Below, one piece after another: positions 1-7,561 of a stretch of DNA of 64,000 nt. Below the pieces are notes generated by a model. It saw nothing but the letters and a program-made list of their open reading frames with translations. It was not told the origin of the DNA and searched no databases. This DNA comes from Acetobacteraceae bacterium (GTDB lineage Bacteria; Pseudomonadota; Alphaproteobacteria; Acetobacterales; Acetobacteraceae), in contig JAKFUL010000003.1 of assembly GCA_021732665.1 (NCBI GenBank), positions 39,782 to 103,781 of the forward strand. The letters are read 5' to 3'. Position numbers and translations under genes: made by a program. The first letter of the stretch is position 1. Each line of letters opens with the position of its first letter.

Positions 1-2
1 TG

Positions 3-800
3 GGCGGGCACACGGTGGTGGTGGACAACCGGGCGGGGGCCGGCGGCACCATCGGCGCGCAGCATGTCGCGACCTCGGCGCCCGATGGCCATACCCTGCT
101 GCTTGGCGTCATCGGCACGCATGCGGTGAACCCGCATCTCATGCCCAATCTGGGTTATGACCCGGCGCGCGACTTCACCCCGGTGATCGCCCATTCCAAG
201 ACCAAGATCCTGCTGGTGGTCAGGCCGCAGCTCGGGCCGCGCAGCATGGCGGAATTCGTGGCGCTGGCGCGGGGCCGCACGCTCTCCATCGGCTCGCCCG
301 GCACCGGCACCACCGGCCATCTGGCGCATGCGCTGCTGGGCGAGGCGGCGGGAATCGCCACCACCCATGTGCCCTATCGCGATGGTGGCCGGGCGCTGAC
401 CGACCTGTTGAGCGGCACGCTGGATGCCATGTTCTACCACACCCAGTTCGTCCGCCCGCATCTCGAGGCCGGCACCATCCTGGGCCTGGGCATCACCGGG
501 CAGGAGCGCAGCATGCTGCTGCCGGCGATCGCGAGCTTCGCCGAACAGGGCCTGCCCGCGATCAATGTCGAGGGCTGGTGGGCGGTGTTCGGCCCGGCTG
601 CCATGCCCGCGCCGATCGTGGCGCGGATGAACGGCGTGCTGAACGCGGCGCTTGTGCAGCCCGCCACCATCGCGGCGCTGGACCGGAGCGGAGTGGAGCC
701 GATGGGCGGCAGCCCGGAGGATCTGGCGAATTTCCAAAGGGCCGAATTCGCCCGCTGGCGCGAGGTGGTGCGCCGCGCCAACATCACCGCCGACAGCTGA
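3..800 (+). CDS. Bug/TctC-family periplasmic binding protein, 5' end missing
   Basis: Periplasmic solute-binding protein of the Bug family (tripartite tricarboxylate transporter receptor), which usually binds small carboxylates or amides. The reading frame is open from the first complete codon, and the visible protein begins in the family's VVVDNRAGAGGTIGA segment, so about 50-60 N-terminal residues including the signal peptide lie outside the window. Other family marks are SPGTGTTGHLAHALL and the THVPYRDGGRALTDLLSG segment. It ends 37 bases before an amidohydrolase on the same strand and probably shares its transcript, which suggests that the ligand is the substrate of that hydrolase or a relative. 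No TctA or TctB membrane partner is visible. The ligand cannot be told from sequence. Confidence 0.9.
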   Translation, partial: GGHTVVVDNRAGAGGTIGAQHVATSAPDGHTLLLGVIGTHAVNPHLMPNLGYDPARDFTPVIAHSKTKILLVVRPQLGPRSMAEFVALARGRTLSIGSPGTGTTGHLAHALLGEAAGIATTHVPYRDGGRALTDLLSGTLDAMFYHTQFVRPHLEAGTILGLGITGQERSMLLPAIASFAEQGLPAINVEGWWAVFGPAAMPAPIVARMNGVLNAALVQPATIAALDRSGVEPMGGSPEDLANFQRAEFARWREVVRRANITADS

Positions 801-837
801 GCTTGCGCGGGGGCCGCGCGGGCGACAAGCTCCACCC

Positions 838-2268
838 ATGCGCACCCTGATCCGAAACGCCGCCTGGTCCGTCCTCTGGGATGGCCAGACCCATGCCTAT
901 GCCCATGGCCGTGACCTTCTGCTGGAGGATGGCCTGATCACCTCGATCACGCCGCATGCCGCGGCACCCTTCGATGGCGAGGTGATCGATGCCTCCGGCA
1001 TGCTGGTGCTGCCGGGCCTCGTCAACATCCACGCCCATCCCACCACCGAGCCTGGCATGCGCGGCGTGCGCGAGGATCATGGCGTGCCCGAGCAGCAGAT
1101 GACCGGGCTGTTCGAGCGCAGCCAGGCCTATGCGCTGGACGAGGCGGGGCGGGAGGCGGCGATGCGCCTCGCCTATGCCGAGCTGATGGCGGCGGGGGTG
1201 ACCTCGCTGGTCGATCTCACCGCCCCGTTTCCGGCCTGGATGCGGGTGATGCGCGACAGCGGCTTGCGGGTCTGGGCCGGCCCGGGCTTCGCCTCGGCGC
1301 GTTGGGGCATGACATCGCCGCAGAATGTGACCTGGACATGGGATTCCCAGGCCGGCCGGCGTGGCTTCACCGCCGCCCAGGCGCTGATGGATGAGGCGGA
1401 GGCCGATCCCAGCGGAAAACTCTCGGCCATCGTCTTCCCGGCGCAGATCGACACGGTGGAGGAGGAACTGCTTCGCGAGGCGGCGGCGCTGGCGAAGGAT
1501 ACCGGCCGGCCCTTCACCATCCACATCGCCCAGGCGGTGGTGGAGGTGCGGGAAATCATCCGCCGGCACAATCGCACGCCCATCCAGTGGGCGGCCGATA
1601 TCGGGTTGCTGTCCCCCACCACCGTGCTGGGGCATTGCATCTTTCTCGATGAACACCCCTCCATCGCCTGGCATTCGCGCAGCGATCTGGGGCTGCTGGC
1701 CGAACACGGCGTGGCCGTGGCGCATTGCCCGACGCCTTTCGCCCGCTATGGCGAACATCTGAAGGATTTCGGCGCCTATCGCGCGCGCGGCGTGCGGATG
1801 GGCATGGGCACGGATTGCGCGCCGCACAACATCATCGAGGAGATGCGTCTCGCCATCATCCTGGCCCGCAACAGCCGGCGTGACCTGGCGGCGGCGAACA
1901 CCGCCATGGTCTTCCATGCCGCGACGGCCGGTGGCGCCGATGCGCTGGGGCGGCCCGATCTCGGGCGCCTCGCACCCGGCATGGCGGCCGACCTCGTTCT
2001 GGTGGATTGCGCCCACCCCATGATGATGCCGGCGCGCGACCCGCTGCGCAGCCTGGTCCACCACGCCGCCGAGCGCGCGGTGAAGCGGGTCATCGTGGGG
2101 GGTGACACGGTGTTCTCCAACGGCCGGCCGACGCGGCTTGATGTGGGCTCGGCCGCCGGGATTCTCATGGAATCCCAGGCCCGCGCGCTGCGCGATGCCA
2201 AGGGGCGCGATTATCTCGGGCGCGATGGCGACACCATCACGCCGCTCAGCCTGGGGTGGATGGCGTGA
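838..2268 (+). CDS. metal-dependent amidohydrolase (cytosine deaminase/TRZ-ATZ-like)
   Basis: Cytoplasmic hydrolase of the amidohydrolase superfamily (COG0402-like), 476 residues. It has the composite N- and C-terminal beta-sandwich with a TIM-barrel core. The first metal motif HAH is at residues 65-67 in LPGLVNIHAHPTTEPGM. Later ligands are in FTIHIAQA, in VLGHCIFLDEH and in MGTDCAPHN, and the end of the domain is marked by GRLAPGMAADLVLVD. These enzymes deaminate or dechlorinate purine, pyrimidine or triazine-like rings, or hydrolyse amides. The start at 838 was chosen because upstream in-frame residues overlap the binding-protein gene and lack family similarity. It lies between a Bug binding protein and a DUF1028 gene and overlaps the latter by 4 bases. 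Purine-breakdown genes lie 3 kb away, but a link to them is only a guess. Confidence 0.85.
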   Translation: MRTLIRNAAWSVLWDGQTHAYAHGRDLLLEDGLITSITPHAAAPFDGEVIDASGMLVLPGLVNIHAHPTTEPGMRGVREDHGVPEQQMTGLFERSQAYALDEAGREAAMRLAYAELMAAGVTSLVDLTAPFPAWMRVMRDSGLRVWAGPGFASARWGMTSPQNVTWTWDSQAGRRGFTAAQALMDEAEADPSGKLSAIVFPAQIDTVEEELLREAAALAKDTGRPFTIHIAQAVVEVREIIRRHNRTPIQWAADIGLLSPTTVLGHCIFLDEHPSIAWHSRSDLGLLAEHGVAVAHCPTPFARYGEHLKDFGAYRARGVRMGMGTDCAPHNIIEEMRLAIILARNSRRDLAAANTAMVFHAATAGGADALGRPDLGRLAPGMAADLVLVDCAHPMMMPARDPLRSLVHHAAERAVKRVIVGGDTVFSNGRPTRLDVGSAAGILMESQARALRDAKGRDYLGRDGDTITPLSLGWMA

Positions 2269-2918
2269 CGTTTTCGGTCCTCGGCCATTGCCCGGTGACC
2301 GGGCAGTTCGGCGTGGCGACCACGACCTCGGGCTTTGGCGTGGGGGCGCGGGTGCCCTGGGCGCGGGCGGGCCTCGGCGCGGTGGCCACGCAACACCGCA
2401 CCGATCCGCGGCTGGGGCCCAGGGGGATGGCGCTGCTGGCGTCGGGCTGCCCGGCGGCCGAGACGGTGGCGGCGCTGGCGGCGTCCACGCCGGACCACAA
2501 GTGGCGGCAGTTCGGTGTGATGGACCGGCGGGGGGAGACGGCGTTCTTCCATGGCGCGCTGGTCAAGCCGCGTTCGGGCGCGGTGCAGGGGCCGGGCGTG
2601 CTGGCGCTGGGCAATATCCTGGCCAATGACGATGTGCTGCCGGCCATCGCCGCCGCATTTTCCGCACGCCCCGATGACGCGCTGGCCGAACGCCTGATCG
2701 CGGCGCTGGAGGCAGGCGAGGCGGCGGGGGGCGAGCATGGCGCCATCGCCTCGGCCGCGCTGTTGGTGGTGGAGCGGGAGGATTTTCCCCTCGTCGATAT
2801 CCGGGTGGACCGGCATGCGGCGCCGCTGGCCGAGCTGCGCGCGCTCTGGGCCGAATACGCGCCGCAAAGCGCCTTGTACGTGGCGCGGGCCGTCGATCCG
2901 GACAGCTGCGGGCCCTGA
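2265..2918 (+). CDS. DUF1028 family protein (Ntn-hydrolase-like fold)
   Basis: Protein of the DUF1028 family, known to have an N-terminal-nucleophile-hydrolase-like fold but no firmly assigned reaction; about 217 residues. Members typically begin MTFSIVA...TGELGVA, and here the sequence reads VTFSVLGHCPVTGQFGVA, so the GTG at 2265 fits the family start. That GTG overlaps the amidohydrolase stop as GTGA, giving translational coupling. A GTG three codons upstream at 2256 is the alternative. The conserved block ARAGLGAVATQHRTDPRLGPRG is followed by the NILAND segment. DUF1028 genes often travel with amidohydrolases and peptidases, so a role in processing the same imported amide is plausible but unproven. 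Confidence 0.85.
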   Translation: MTFSVLGHCPVTGQFGVATTTSGFGVGARVPWARAGLGAVATQHRTDPRLGPRGMALLASGCPAAETVAALAASTPDHKWRQFGVMDRRGETAFFHGALVKPRSGAVQGPGVLALGNILANDDVLPAIAAAFSARPDDALAERLIAALEAGEAAGGEHGAIASAALLVVEREDFPLVDIRVDRHAAPLAELRALWAEYAPQSALYVARAVDPDSCGP

Positions 2919-2925
2919 GGCCGGG

Positions 2926-4344
2926 CTATAGCAGGCTGGGTTGCGCGCTGGCGGGCTTTGGTTTGTCCGCGCGGGCCGCCACTTCGCCATCGGCGAAGAC
3001 CAGCGTCAGCGCGGCGCCCGGCTTGACCTGCGCCGCCCTTCCCAGCGCCTTCCCCCCCGGCCCCTGCACCAGGGCGAAGCCGCGTTCCAGCACGGCGCGG
3101 TAGGAGACACTTTCCAGCCGTGCGGAGAGCCCCGCCAGGGCGCCCCGCCGCTCCCGCAACAACCCCAGCACGGGCACCGCGGAAAAGCGCGGCATTTCGG
3201 CCTGGGCGCGGCGGCGGGCCTGGCTGGCGGCCCAGGCGGAATCCAGCCTGGTGCGGAGCAGCACCAGCGCGGCGCGGCGGGCGGCAAGGCCCTCGCGCGG
3301 ATGCGGCAGATGCAGGCGCAGAAGCGCCGTGCGGCGCTGCGCCACCACCCCCGGCAGGGCCTGGCGCAGCCGCAATGCGCGGTCCTCCAGCCGCTGGCGC
3401 AGGGCGCCCAGAAGCTCGGGCATGGCGGGCAGGCCGCGTTCAGCGCGGGCAAGGCTCCCGTGCGCGCGCTCCAGGATCGCGCGCATGGATTGGTGCAGCC
3501 GGCCCTGGCGTTGCGCCAGATCGGCCAGCAGGTCGACCCGCGCCGGCACCGCCATCTCGGCCGCCGCGGTGGGCGTGGGGGCGCGGCGGTCGGAGGCGAA
3601 ATCGATCAGTGTCGTGTCCGTCTCATGCCCCACGGCCGAGATCAGCGGGATGGGCGAGGCCGCGGCGGCGCGCACCACCGCCTCGTCATTGAAGGCCATC
3701 AGATCTTCCAGGCTGCCGCCGCCGCGCGCCACGATCAGCACATCGGGGCGCAGATGGCTGGGAAGCGCGCCCATCGCGGTGATGGCATCGGCGATTTTCT
3801 GCGCGGCACCCTGGCCCTGGACAGGCACGGGCCAGAGCAGGATGGGGCGGGGAAATCGGCGTGCGATGGTGGTGCGGATATCCTGCAACACCGCGCCCTG
3901 TTCGGAGGTGATGACGCCGATCCGCACGGGGATGAGGGGGAAGGCGCGTTTGCGTTCGGGCGCGAATAGCCCCTCGCCCAGCAGTTTCAGGCGGAGTTTC
4001 TCGATCGCCGCCAGCAGCGCACCTTCGCCGGCGAATTCCAGCTTTTCGATCACCATCTGGTATTTGCTGCGGTCGGCATAGGTGTCGATCCGGCCGGTGG
4101 CGATCACCTCCAGCCCGTTTTCCGGGGCGAGGCCCAGCCCGCGCACGGCCATCTTCCACACAACCGCCTCCAGCTTGGCGTCGGCATCCTTCAGCGAGAG
4201 GTAGATGTGGCCGGAGGGGTAGCGCTTGCATTCCGTGATCTCGCCGCGCACGCGGATCTGGCCGAAGGCCTCGCGCAGCACGCCGCGGATGGCGCCGGAC
4301 AGCTCGCCCACCTTGTATTCCGGCACGTTGGTCACGGTGTCCAT
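2926..4344 (-). CDS. xseA: exodeoxyribonuclease VII large subunit
   Basis: Large subunit of exonuclease VII, which degrades single-stranded DNA from both ends together with the small XseB subunits; 472 residues. The N-terminal OB-fold (about residues 8-105) is recognisable from YKVGELSGAIRGVL, IRVRGEITECKRYPSGH and YLSLKDADAKLEAVVWK. The nuclease domain follows with IGVITSEQGAVLQDI, DVLIVARGGGSLEDL and SAVGHETDTTLIDF, then a long Arg- and Ala-rich helical C-terminus. The ATG at 4344 is chosen because the open frame continues far upstream only as antisense of purD. It is divergent from purD with 48 bases between the starts. No xseB is visible in the window. Confidence 0.95.
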   Translation of the reverse strand: MDTVTNVPEYKVGELSGAIRGVLREAFGQIRVRGEITECKRYPSGHIYLSLKDADAKLEAVVWKMAVRGLGLAPENGLEVIATGRIDTYADRSKYQMVIEKLEFAGEGALLAAIEKLRLKLLGEGLFAPERKRAFPLIPVRIGVITSEQGAVLQDIRTTIARRFPRPILLWPVPVQGQGAAQKIADAITAMGALPSHLRPDVLIVARGGGSLEDLMAFNDEAVVRAAAASPIPLISAVGHETDTTLIDFASDRRAPTPTAAAEMAVPARVDLLADLAQRQGRLHQSMRAILERAHGSLARAERGLPAMPELLGALRQRLEDRALRLRQALPGVVAQRRTALLRLHLPHPREGLAARRAALVLLRTRLDSAWAASQARRRAQAEMPRFSAVPVLGLLRERRGALAGLSARLESVSYRAVLERGFALVQGPGGKALGRAAQVKPGAALTLVFADGEVAARADKPKPASAQPSLL

Positions 4345-4392
4345 GGCCTGAGTGTATGCTAAGCGGCGGCGCTCTGCATGGGGGCAAGGGCT

Positions 4393-5646
4393 ATGAAGGT
4401 GCTGGTGGTGGGCGGCGGCGGGCGCGAGCATGCGCTGTGCTGGAAACTGGCGCAGTCGCCGCTGCTGGAAAAGCTGTGGTGCGCGCCGGGCAATGCCGGC
4501 ATCGCGTCGGTCGCCGAATGCGTGGGCGTGGCGGCCGAGGATGTTTCCGGTGTTGTCGCCTTCGCCCGTGAGCAGGCGGTGGATCTGGTGGTGGTGGGGC
4601 CGGAAGCGCCGCTGACCCTGGGCCTGGCCGATGCCTGCCGGGCGGCGGGGATCGCCTGTTTCGGCCCCTCGGCCGAGGCAGCGAGGCTGGAAGGCAGCAA
4701 GAGCTTTTGCAAGCAGGTGGCCGATGCGGTGGGCGCCCCAACGGCGGCCTGGGCCGAATTCGACGAGCCCGCCGCCGCGCGGGAATATCTGCGTCGCGTC
4801 GGCGCGCCCATCGTGCTGAAGGCCGATGGTCTCGCCGCCGGCAAGGGCGTGGTCGTGGCCGCCACGATGGCCGAGGCCGAGCAGGCGCTCACGGACATCA
4901 TGGAACAGCGCGTCCATGGCGCCGCCGGCGCGCGGCTGGTGATCGAGGAATGCCTGATGGGGGAGGAGGTGAGCCTCTTCGCGCTGTGCGACGGGCGGAC
5001 CGCCCTGCCGCTGGCCGCCGCGCGCGACCACAAGCGCGCCTTCGATGGCGACCAGGGGCCGAACACCGGCGGCATGGGCGCCTATTCCCCCACCGCCGCC
5101 CTTACCCCCGGGCTACAGGCCGAGGTGATGAACAGCATCATCCAGCCCTGCCTGAATGAAATGGCGCGCCGCGGCACGCCCTTCACCGGGGTGCTCTTCG
5201 CCGGGTTGATGCTGACCGCTTCGGGGCCGAAGCTGATCGAGTTCAACGTCCGCTTCGGCGATCCGGAATGCCAGGCGCTGATGCTGCGGCTGGAATCGGA
5301 CCTGCTGCCGCTGCTGCGCGATGCCGCGCTGGGCCAGCTGGCCAGCCACACGCCGCGCTGGCGCGATGACGCGGCCATCGTGGTGGTGATGGCCACAACA
5401 GGCTATCCCGGCGCCTATGCCAACGGCTCCGAAATTCGCGGGATGGATGGCTTGCGCGACGTCACCGTCTTTCACGCCGGCACCCGCATGGTGGAAGGCC
5501 GGCTGACGGCGCAGGGCGGCCGGGTGCTGGGCATAGGCGCCACCGGCGCGACCCTGGCCGAGGCTCGCGCCAAGGCCCGCACGGCCATCGCGCGCATCGA
5601 CTGGCCGGAGGGCTTTTGCCGCTCCGATATCGGCGCTGCGGGTTAG
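4393..5646 (+). CDS. purD: phosphoribosylamine-glycine ligase (GAR synthetase)
   Basis: Second step of de novo purine synthesis: joins glycine to 5-phosphoribosylamine using ATP to give GAR. It is a 417-residue ATP-grasp enzyme of normal length. The start MKVLVVGGGGREHAL is the classic N-terminus, so the ATG at 4393 is preferred over the in-frame ATG at 4378; the G-rich stretch GGGGCAAGGG just upstream may serve as the ribosome site. Other marks are GPEAPLTLGLADA, the ATP-grasp LKADGLAAGKGVVVA, the FDGDQGPNTGGMGAYSP loop and the metal-binding FNVRFGDPECQ. Its stop overlaps by 4 bases with the stop of the convergent puuD gene. It stands alone, as purD often does in alphaproteobacteria. Confidence 0.97.
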   Translation: MKVLVVGGGGREHALCWKLAQSPLLEKLWCAPGNAGIASVAECVGVAAEDVSGVVAFAREQAVDLVVVGPEAPLTLGLADACRAAGIACFGPSAEAARLEGSKSFCKQVADAVGAPTAAWAEFDEPAAAREYLRRVGAPIVLKADGLAAGKGVVVAATMAEAEQALTDIMEQRVHGAAGARLVIEECLMGEEVSLFALCDGRTALPLAAARDHKRAFDGDQGPNTGGMGAYSPTAALTPGLQAEVMNSIIQPCLNEMARRGTPFTGVLFAGLMLTASGPKLIEFNVRFGDPECQALMLRLESDLLPLLRDAALGQLASHTPRWRDDAAIVVVMATTGYPGAYANGSEIRGMDGLRDVTVFHAGTRMVEGRLTAQGGRVLGIGATGATLAEARAKARTAIARIDWPEGFCRSDIGAAG

Positions 5647-6827
5647 TCGCGCCGCGCCCCCCCGGCCACCCAGGCCAGAAGCTGGGCACGCTCCGCGGCC
5701 GTGATGCCGGTGGAGTTGTTCGGCGGCATCGCCTCGGTGCGGACCTGCGCCGCCCAGGACTGGGCCTGGCGCTGGATGCGCGCCGGGGTATGCAGTTGCA
5801 CACCCTTGGGGGCCGCGGCGAAGGCCGGGTTGGTGGGGCGGGGCTGATGGCATTCCACGCAGCGCGCCTGCATGATGGCGTCCACCGCAGCGAAACGCGG
5901 CGCCTCGCCATGCACGGCCGGCGGCTTGGGCGGCGCGATGCCCACCGCCACCACCGCCACCACCACGGCACCGGCCAGCCACATGTCCCACAACGTGATG
6001 CCCTGGTGCCGCAGATTGAAGAATTGCCGCACCAGCGCCCCGGCCAGCGCCATGGCCACCAGCAGCAGCCAGGCCTTCGGGTGCTGCCAGAACATCGGGT
6101 AGTGCGGGCTGATCATCAGGAAGATGATGGGCAGGGTGACGTAGTTGTTGTGCACGCTGCGCTGCTTGCCCCAGCCGCCCCATTTCGGGTCGATGGGCGT
6201 GCCGGCGGCCACGGCGGCCACCATCTTCTTCTGGCCGGGGATGATCACCATCAGCACATTGGCGGCCATGATGGTGCCGATCATGGCGCCGACCTGAAGA
6301 TAGGCGCCGCGGCCGGAAAACACCGAGGTGGCGATGTAGGACGACACCGCCAGAAAGATGATTCCGATGATCGCCATGGCCTGGCCGTCATCGCCGATCC
6401 GGCTCCGGCAGAGCAGATCATACATCACCCAGGCCGCGACCAGCATGGCGGTGGAAATGCCGATCGCCTCCCAGGGCGTGAGGTCGGCGACCTCCGGGTC
6501 GATCAGATAGGTGCTGGCCTGGAACCAATACATCAGGACGAAGAGCGCGAAGCCGCTCATCCAGGTCCAATATGCCTCCCATTTCGACCAGTGCAGCTTT
6601 TCGGGCAGCTTCTCCGGGCCGGCGATGAATTTCTGCTTGTGGTAGAAGCCGCCGCCATGCACGGCCCATTGCTCGCCACGGATCAGCGGGTTGCCATCCT
6701 TGGCCGGCTTGAGCGACTGATCGAGGCCCATGAAGTAGAAACTGGCGCCAATCCACGCCATGCCGGAAATCAAATGCAGCCAGCGCAGCAGCAGATTGGC
6801 CCATTCGGCCAGATAAGTCGTGTCCAT
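5643..6827 (-). CDS. puuD: membrane urate oxidase PuuD with C-terminal cytochrome c domain
   Basis: Integral inner-membrane urate hydroxylase that converts urate to 5-hydroxyisourate and passes electrons to an attached cytochrome c; 394 residues. The N-terminal membrane part (about 1-295) has roughly eight hydrophobic segments and family marks RWLHLISGMAWIGASFYF, EQWAVHGGGFYHKQKF and KWEAYWTWMSGFALF. The periplasmic C-terminal domain has a heme c motif CVECH at residues 323-327 and a probable axial Met in TEAMPPN (Met367). The ATG at 6827 shares a base with the uraH stop (TGATG), so the two are translationally coupled; a TTG one codon upstream is also possible. The product is the direct substrate of UraH, confirming a urate pathway. 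Confidence 0.93.
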   Translation of the reverse strand: MDTTYLAEWANLLLRWLHLISGMAWIGASFYFMGLDQSLKPAKDGNPLIRGEQWAVHGGGFYHKQKFIAGPEKLPEKLHWSKWEAYWTWMSGFALFVLMYWFQASTYLIDPEVADLTPWEAIGISTAMLVAAWVMYDLLCRSRIGDDGQAMAIIGIIFLAVSSYIATSVFSGRGAYLQVGAMIGTIMAANVLMVIIPGQKKMVAAVAAGTPIDPKWGGWGKQRSVHNNYVTLPIIFLMISPHYPMFWQHPKAWLLLVAMALAGALVRQFFNLRHQGITLWDMWLAGAVVVAVVAVGIAPPKPPAVHGEAPRFAAVDAIMQARCVECHQPRPTNPAFAAAPKGVQLHTPARIQRQAQSWAAQVRTEAMPPNNSTGITAAERAQLLAWVAGGARRD

Positions 6828-7180
6828 CAACTGCCCCTGTAGGTGGTATAGCCATAGGGCGAAACCAGCAGCGGCACGTGGTAATGCGCCGTCACATCCG
6901 AAATACTGAAACGCAGGCAGACTTCGTCGATGAAGGCCGGGTCGGCCAGCTTGAAACCGGCGGCACGAAAGTAATCGCCGATGCCGTAGAGCATTTCGTA
7001 ACGCCCGACACGCAATTCATCCTGCGCCAACAACCAATCCTCGGTGCGGCCATCCGCATTGGTCACACCCCGGCGCAATTCCTCCCGCCGACCATCCGCA
7101 TGCAGCCGGAACAACGCAAAAGCGATACCCTGCCCGGGCCGCCCCTGCGCCGTGTCCAGAATATGCATCGACAAACCCAT
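6827..7180 (-). CDS. uraH: 5-hydroxyisourate hydrolase (transthyretin-like)
   Basis: Hydrolyses 5-hydroxyisourate, the product of urate oxidation, to OHCU; 117 residues, the normal length. It begins MGLSMHILDTAQGRPGQG with the conserved active-site His, has the FALFRLHADGR Arg and YEMLYGIGDYF, and ends in the diagnostic YRGS tetrapeptide. The ATG at 7180 gives the family N-terminus; in-frame ATGs at 7195 and 7225 would only add a non-conserved leader. It is the first gene of the uraH-puuD pair, with coupled stop and start. The OHCU decarboxylase (uraD) normally following in the pathway is not visible in the window. Confidence 0.95.
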   Translation of the reverse strand: MGLSMHILDTAQGRPGQGIAFALFRLHADGRREELRRGVTNADGRTEDWLLAQDELRVGRYEMLYGIGDYFRAAGFKLADPAFIDEVCLRFSISDVTAHYHVPLLVSPYGYTTYRGS

Positions 7181-7561
7181 CAGCCCCGCCCCCATCTCGC
7201 ACCGCACAATCCCAGCAATCGCCATGCCATCGCAAGCCTTGATCCGGCAAGTGCGGGGGCTTACAGGCTGGTGGGAGCGGTGGCGCAAGCTGCCCGCCAG
7301 GGGCTCTGCCCCCGGCACCCCCGCAAAGGGCCGAAAGGCCCTTTGATCCCGGGAGTTTATCGGGGGGTGAGGAGGGGGCCGGTCGCACCCGTAACGCAGG
7401 CCCTCGCGCGAGGCCCCCTCCTCACCCCCCGATCTACTGGGTTGCAAGGGCCTTTCGGCCTTTGCTGGGGGGTGTCGGGGGGCAAAGCCCCCTGACGGGC
7501 AGCGCGCACCACCCCTCCACCGGCCCGCAAGGCCGTCGCACTGGCAGGAGCAAGGACTGAG
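7181..7561. other. intergenic region between divergent uraH and allantoate hydrolase genes
   Basis: This 381-base gap must hold the promoters for the two divergent purine-catabolism genes. More than half is taken by the nested palindrome at 7292-7500. I see no convincing sigma-70 box or regulator site in the remaining 7181-7291 and 7501-7561. An AAGGA ribosome site sits about 6 bases before the ATG at 7562. Short open frames through here are shadows of the palindrome and show no family resemblance. Confidence 0.7.
7292..7500. repeat. 209-bp nested palindromic repeat element, copy 1
   Basis: A set of inverted repeats inside one another. The inner arms 7359-7380 and 7412-7433 are perfect 22-bp complements around a 31-base loop. 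Middle hairpins AAAGGGCC-GAAA-GGCCCTTT (7325-7344) and its counterpart at 7444-7465 flank them. Outer arms start GCCCGCCAGGGGCTCTG at 7292 and end with the imperfect complement at 7467-7500. The right outer arm (34 bases) is identical, in reverse complement, to 63803-63836 at the other end of the window, so this is a dispersed family. I saw no open frame with protein features and no clear target-site duplication. It could be a REP/BIME-like element, a non-autonomous mobile remnant or a bidirectional terminator. Confidence 0.85.

Noticed and set aside
784..2064. Long open frame antisense to the amidohydrolase gene
   Set aside because: His-, Arg- and Gly-rich low-complexity product of the kind made by the complement of GC-rich genes; no domain features, and the plus-strand gene has clear metal motifs.
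4345..4392. TATGCT box between xseA and purD as a purD promoter
   Set aside because: A -10-like match exists near 4350, but no acceptable -35 box at proper spacing was found, so it was not listed as a feature.
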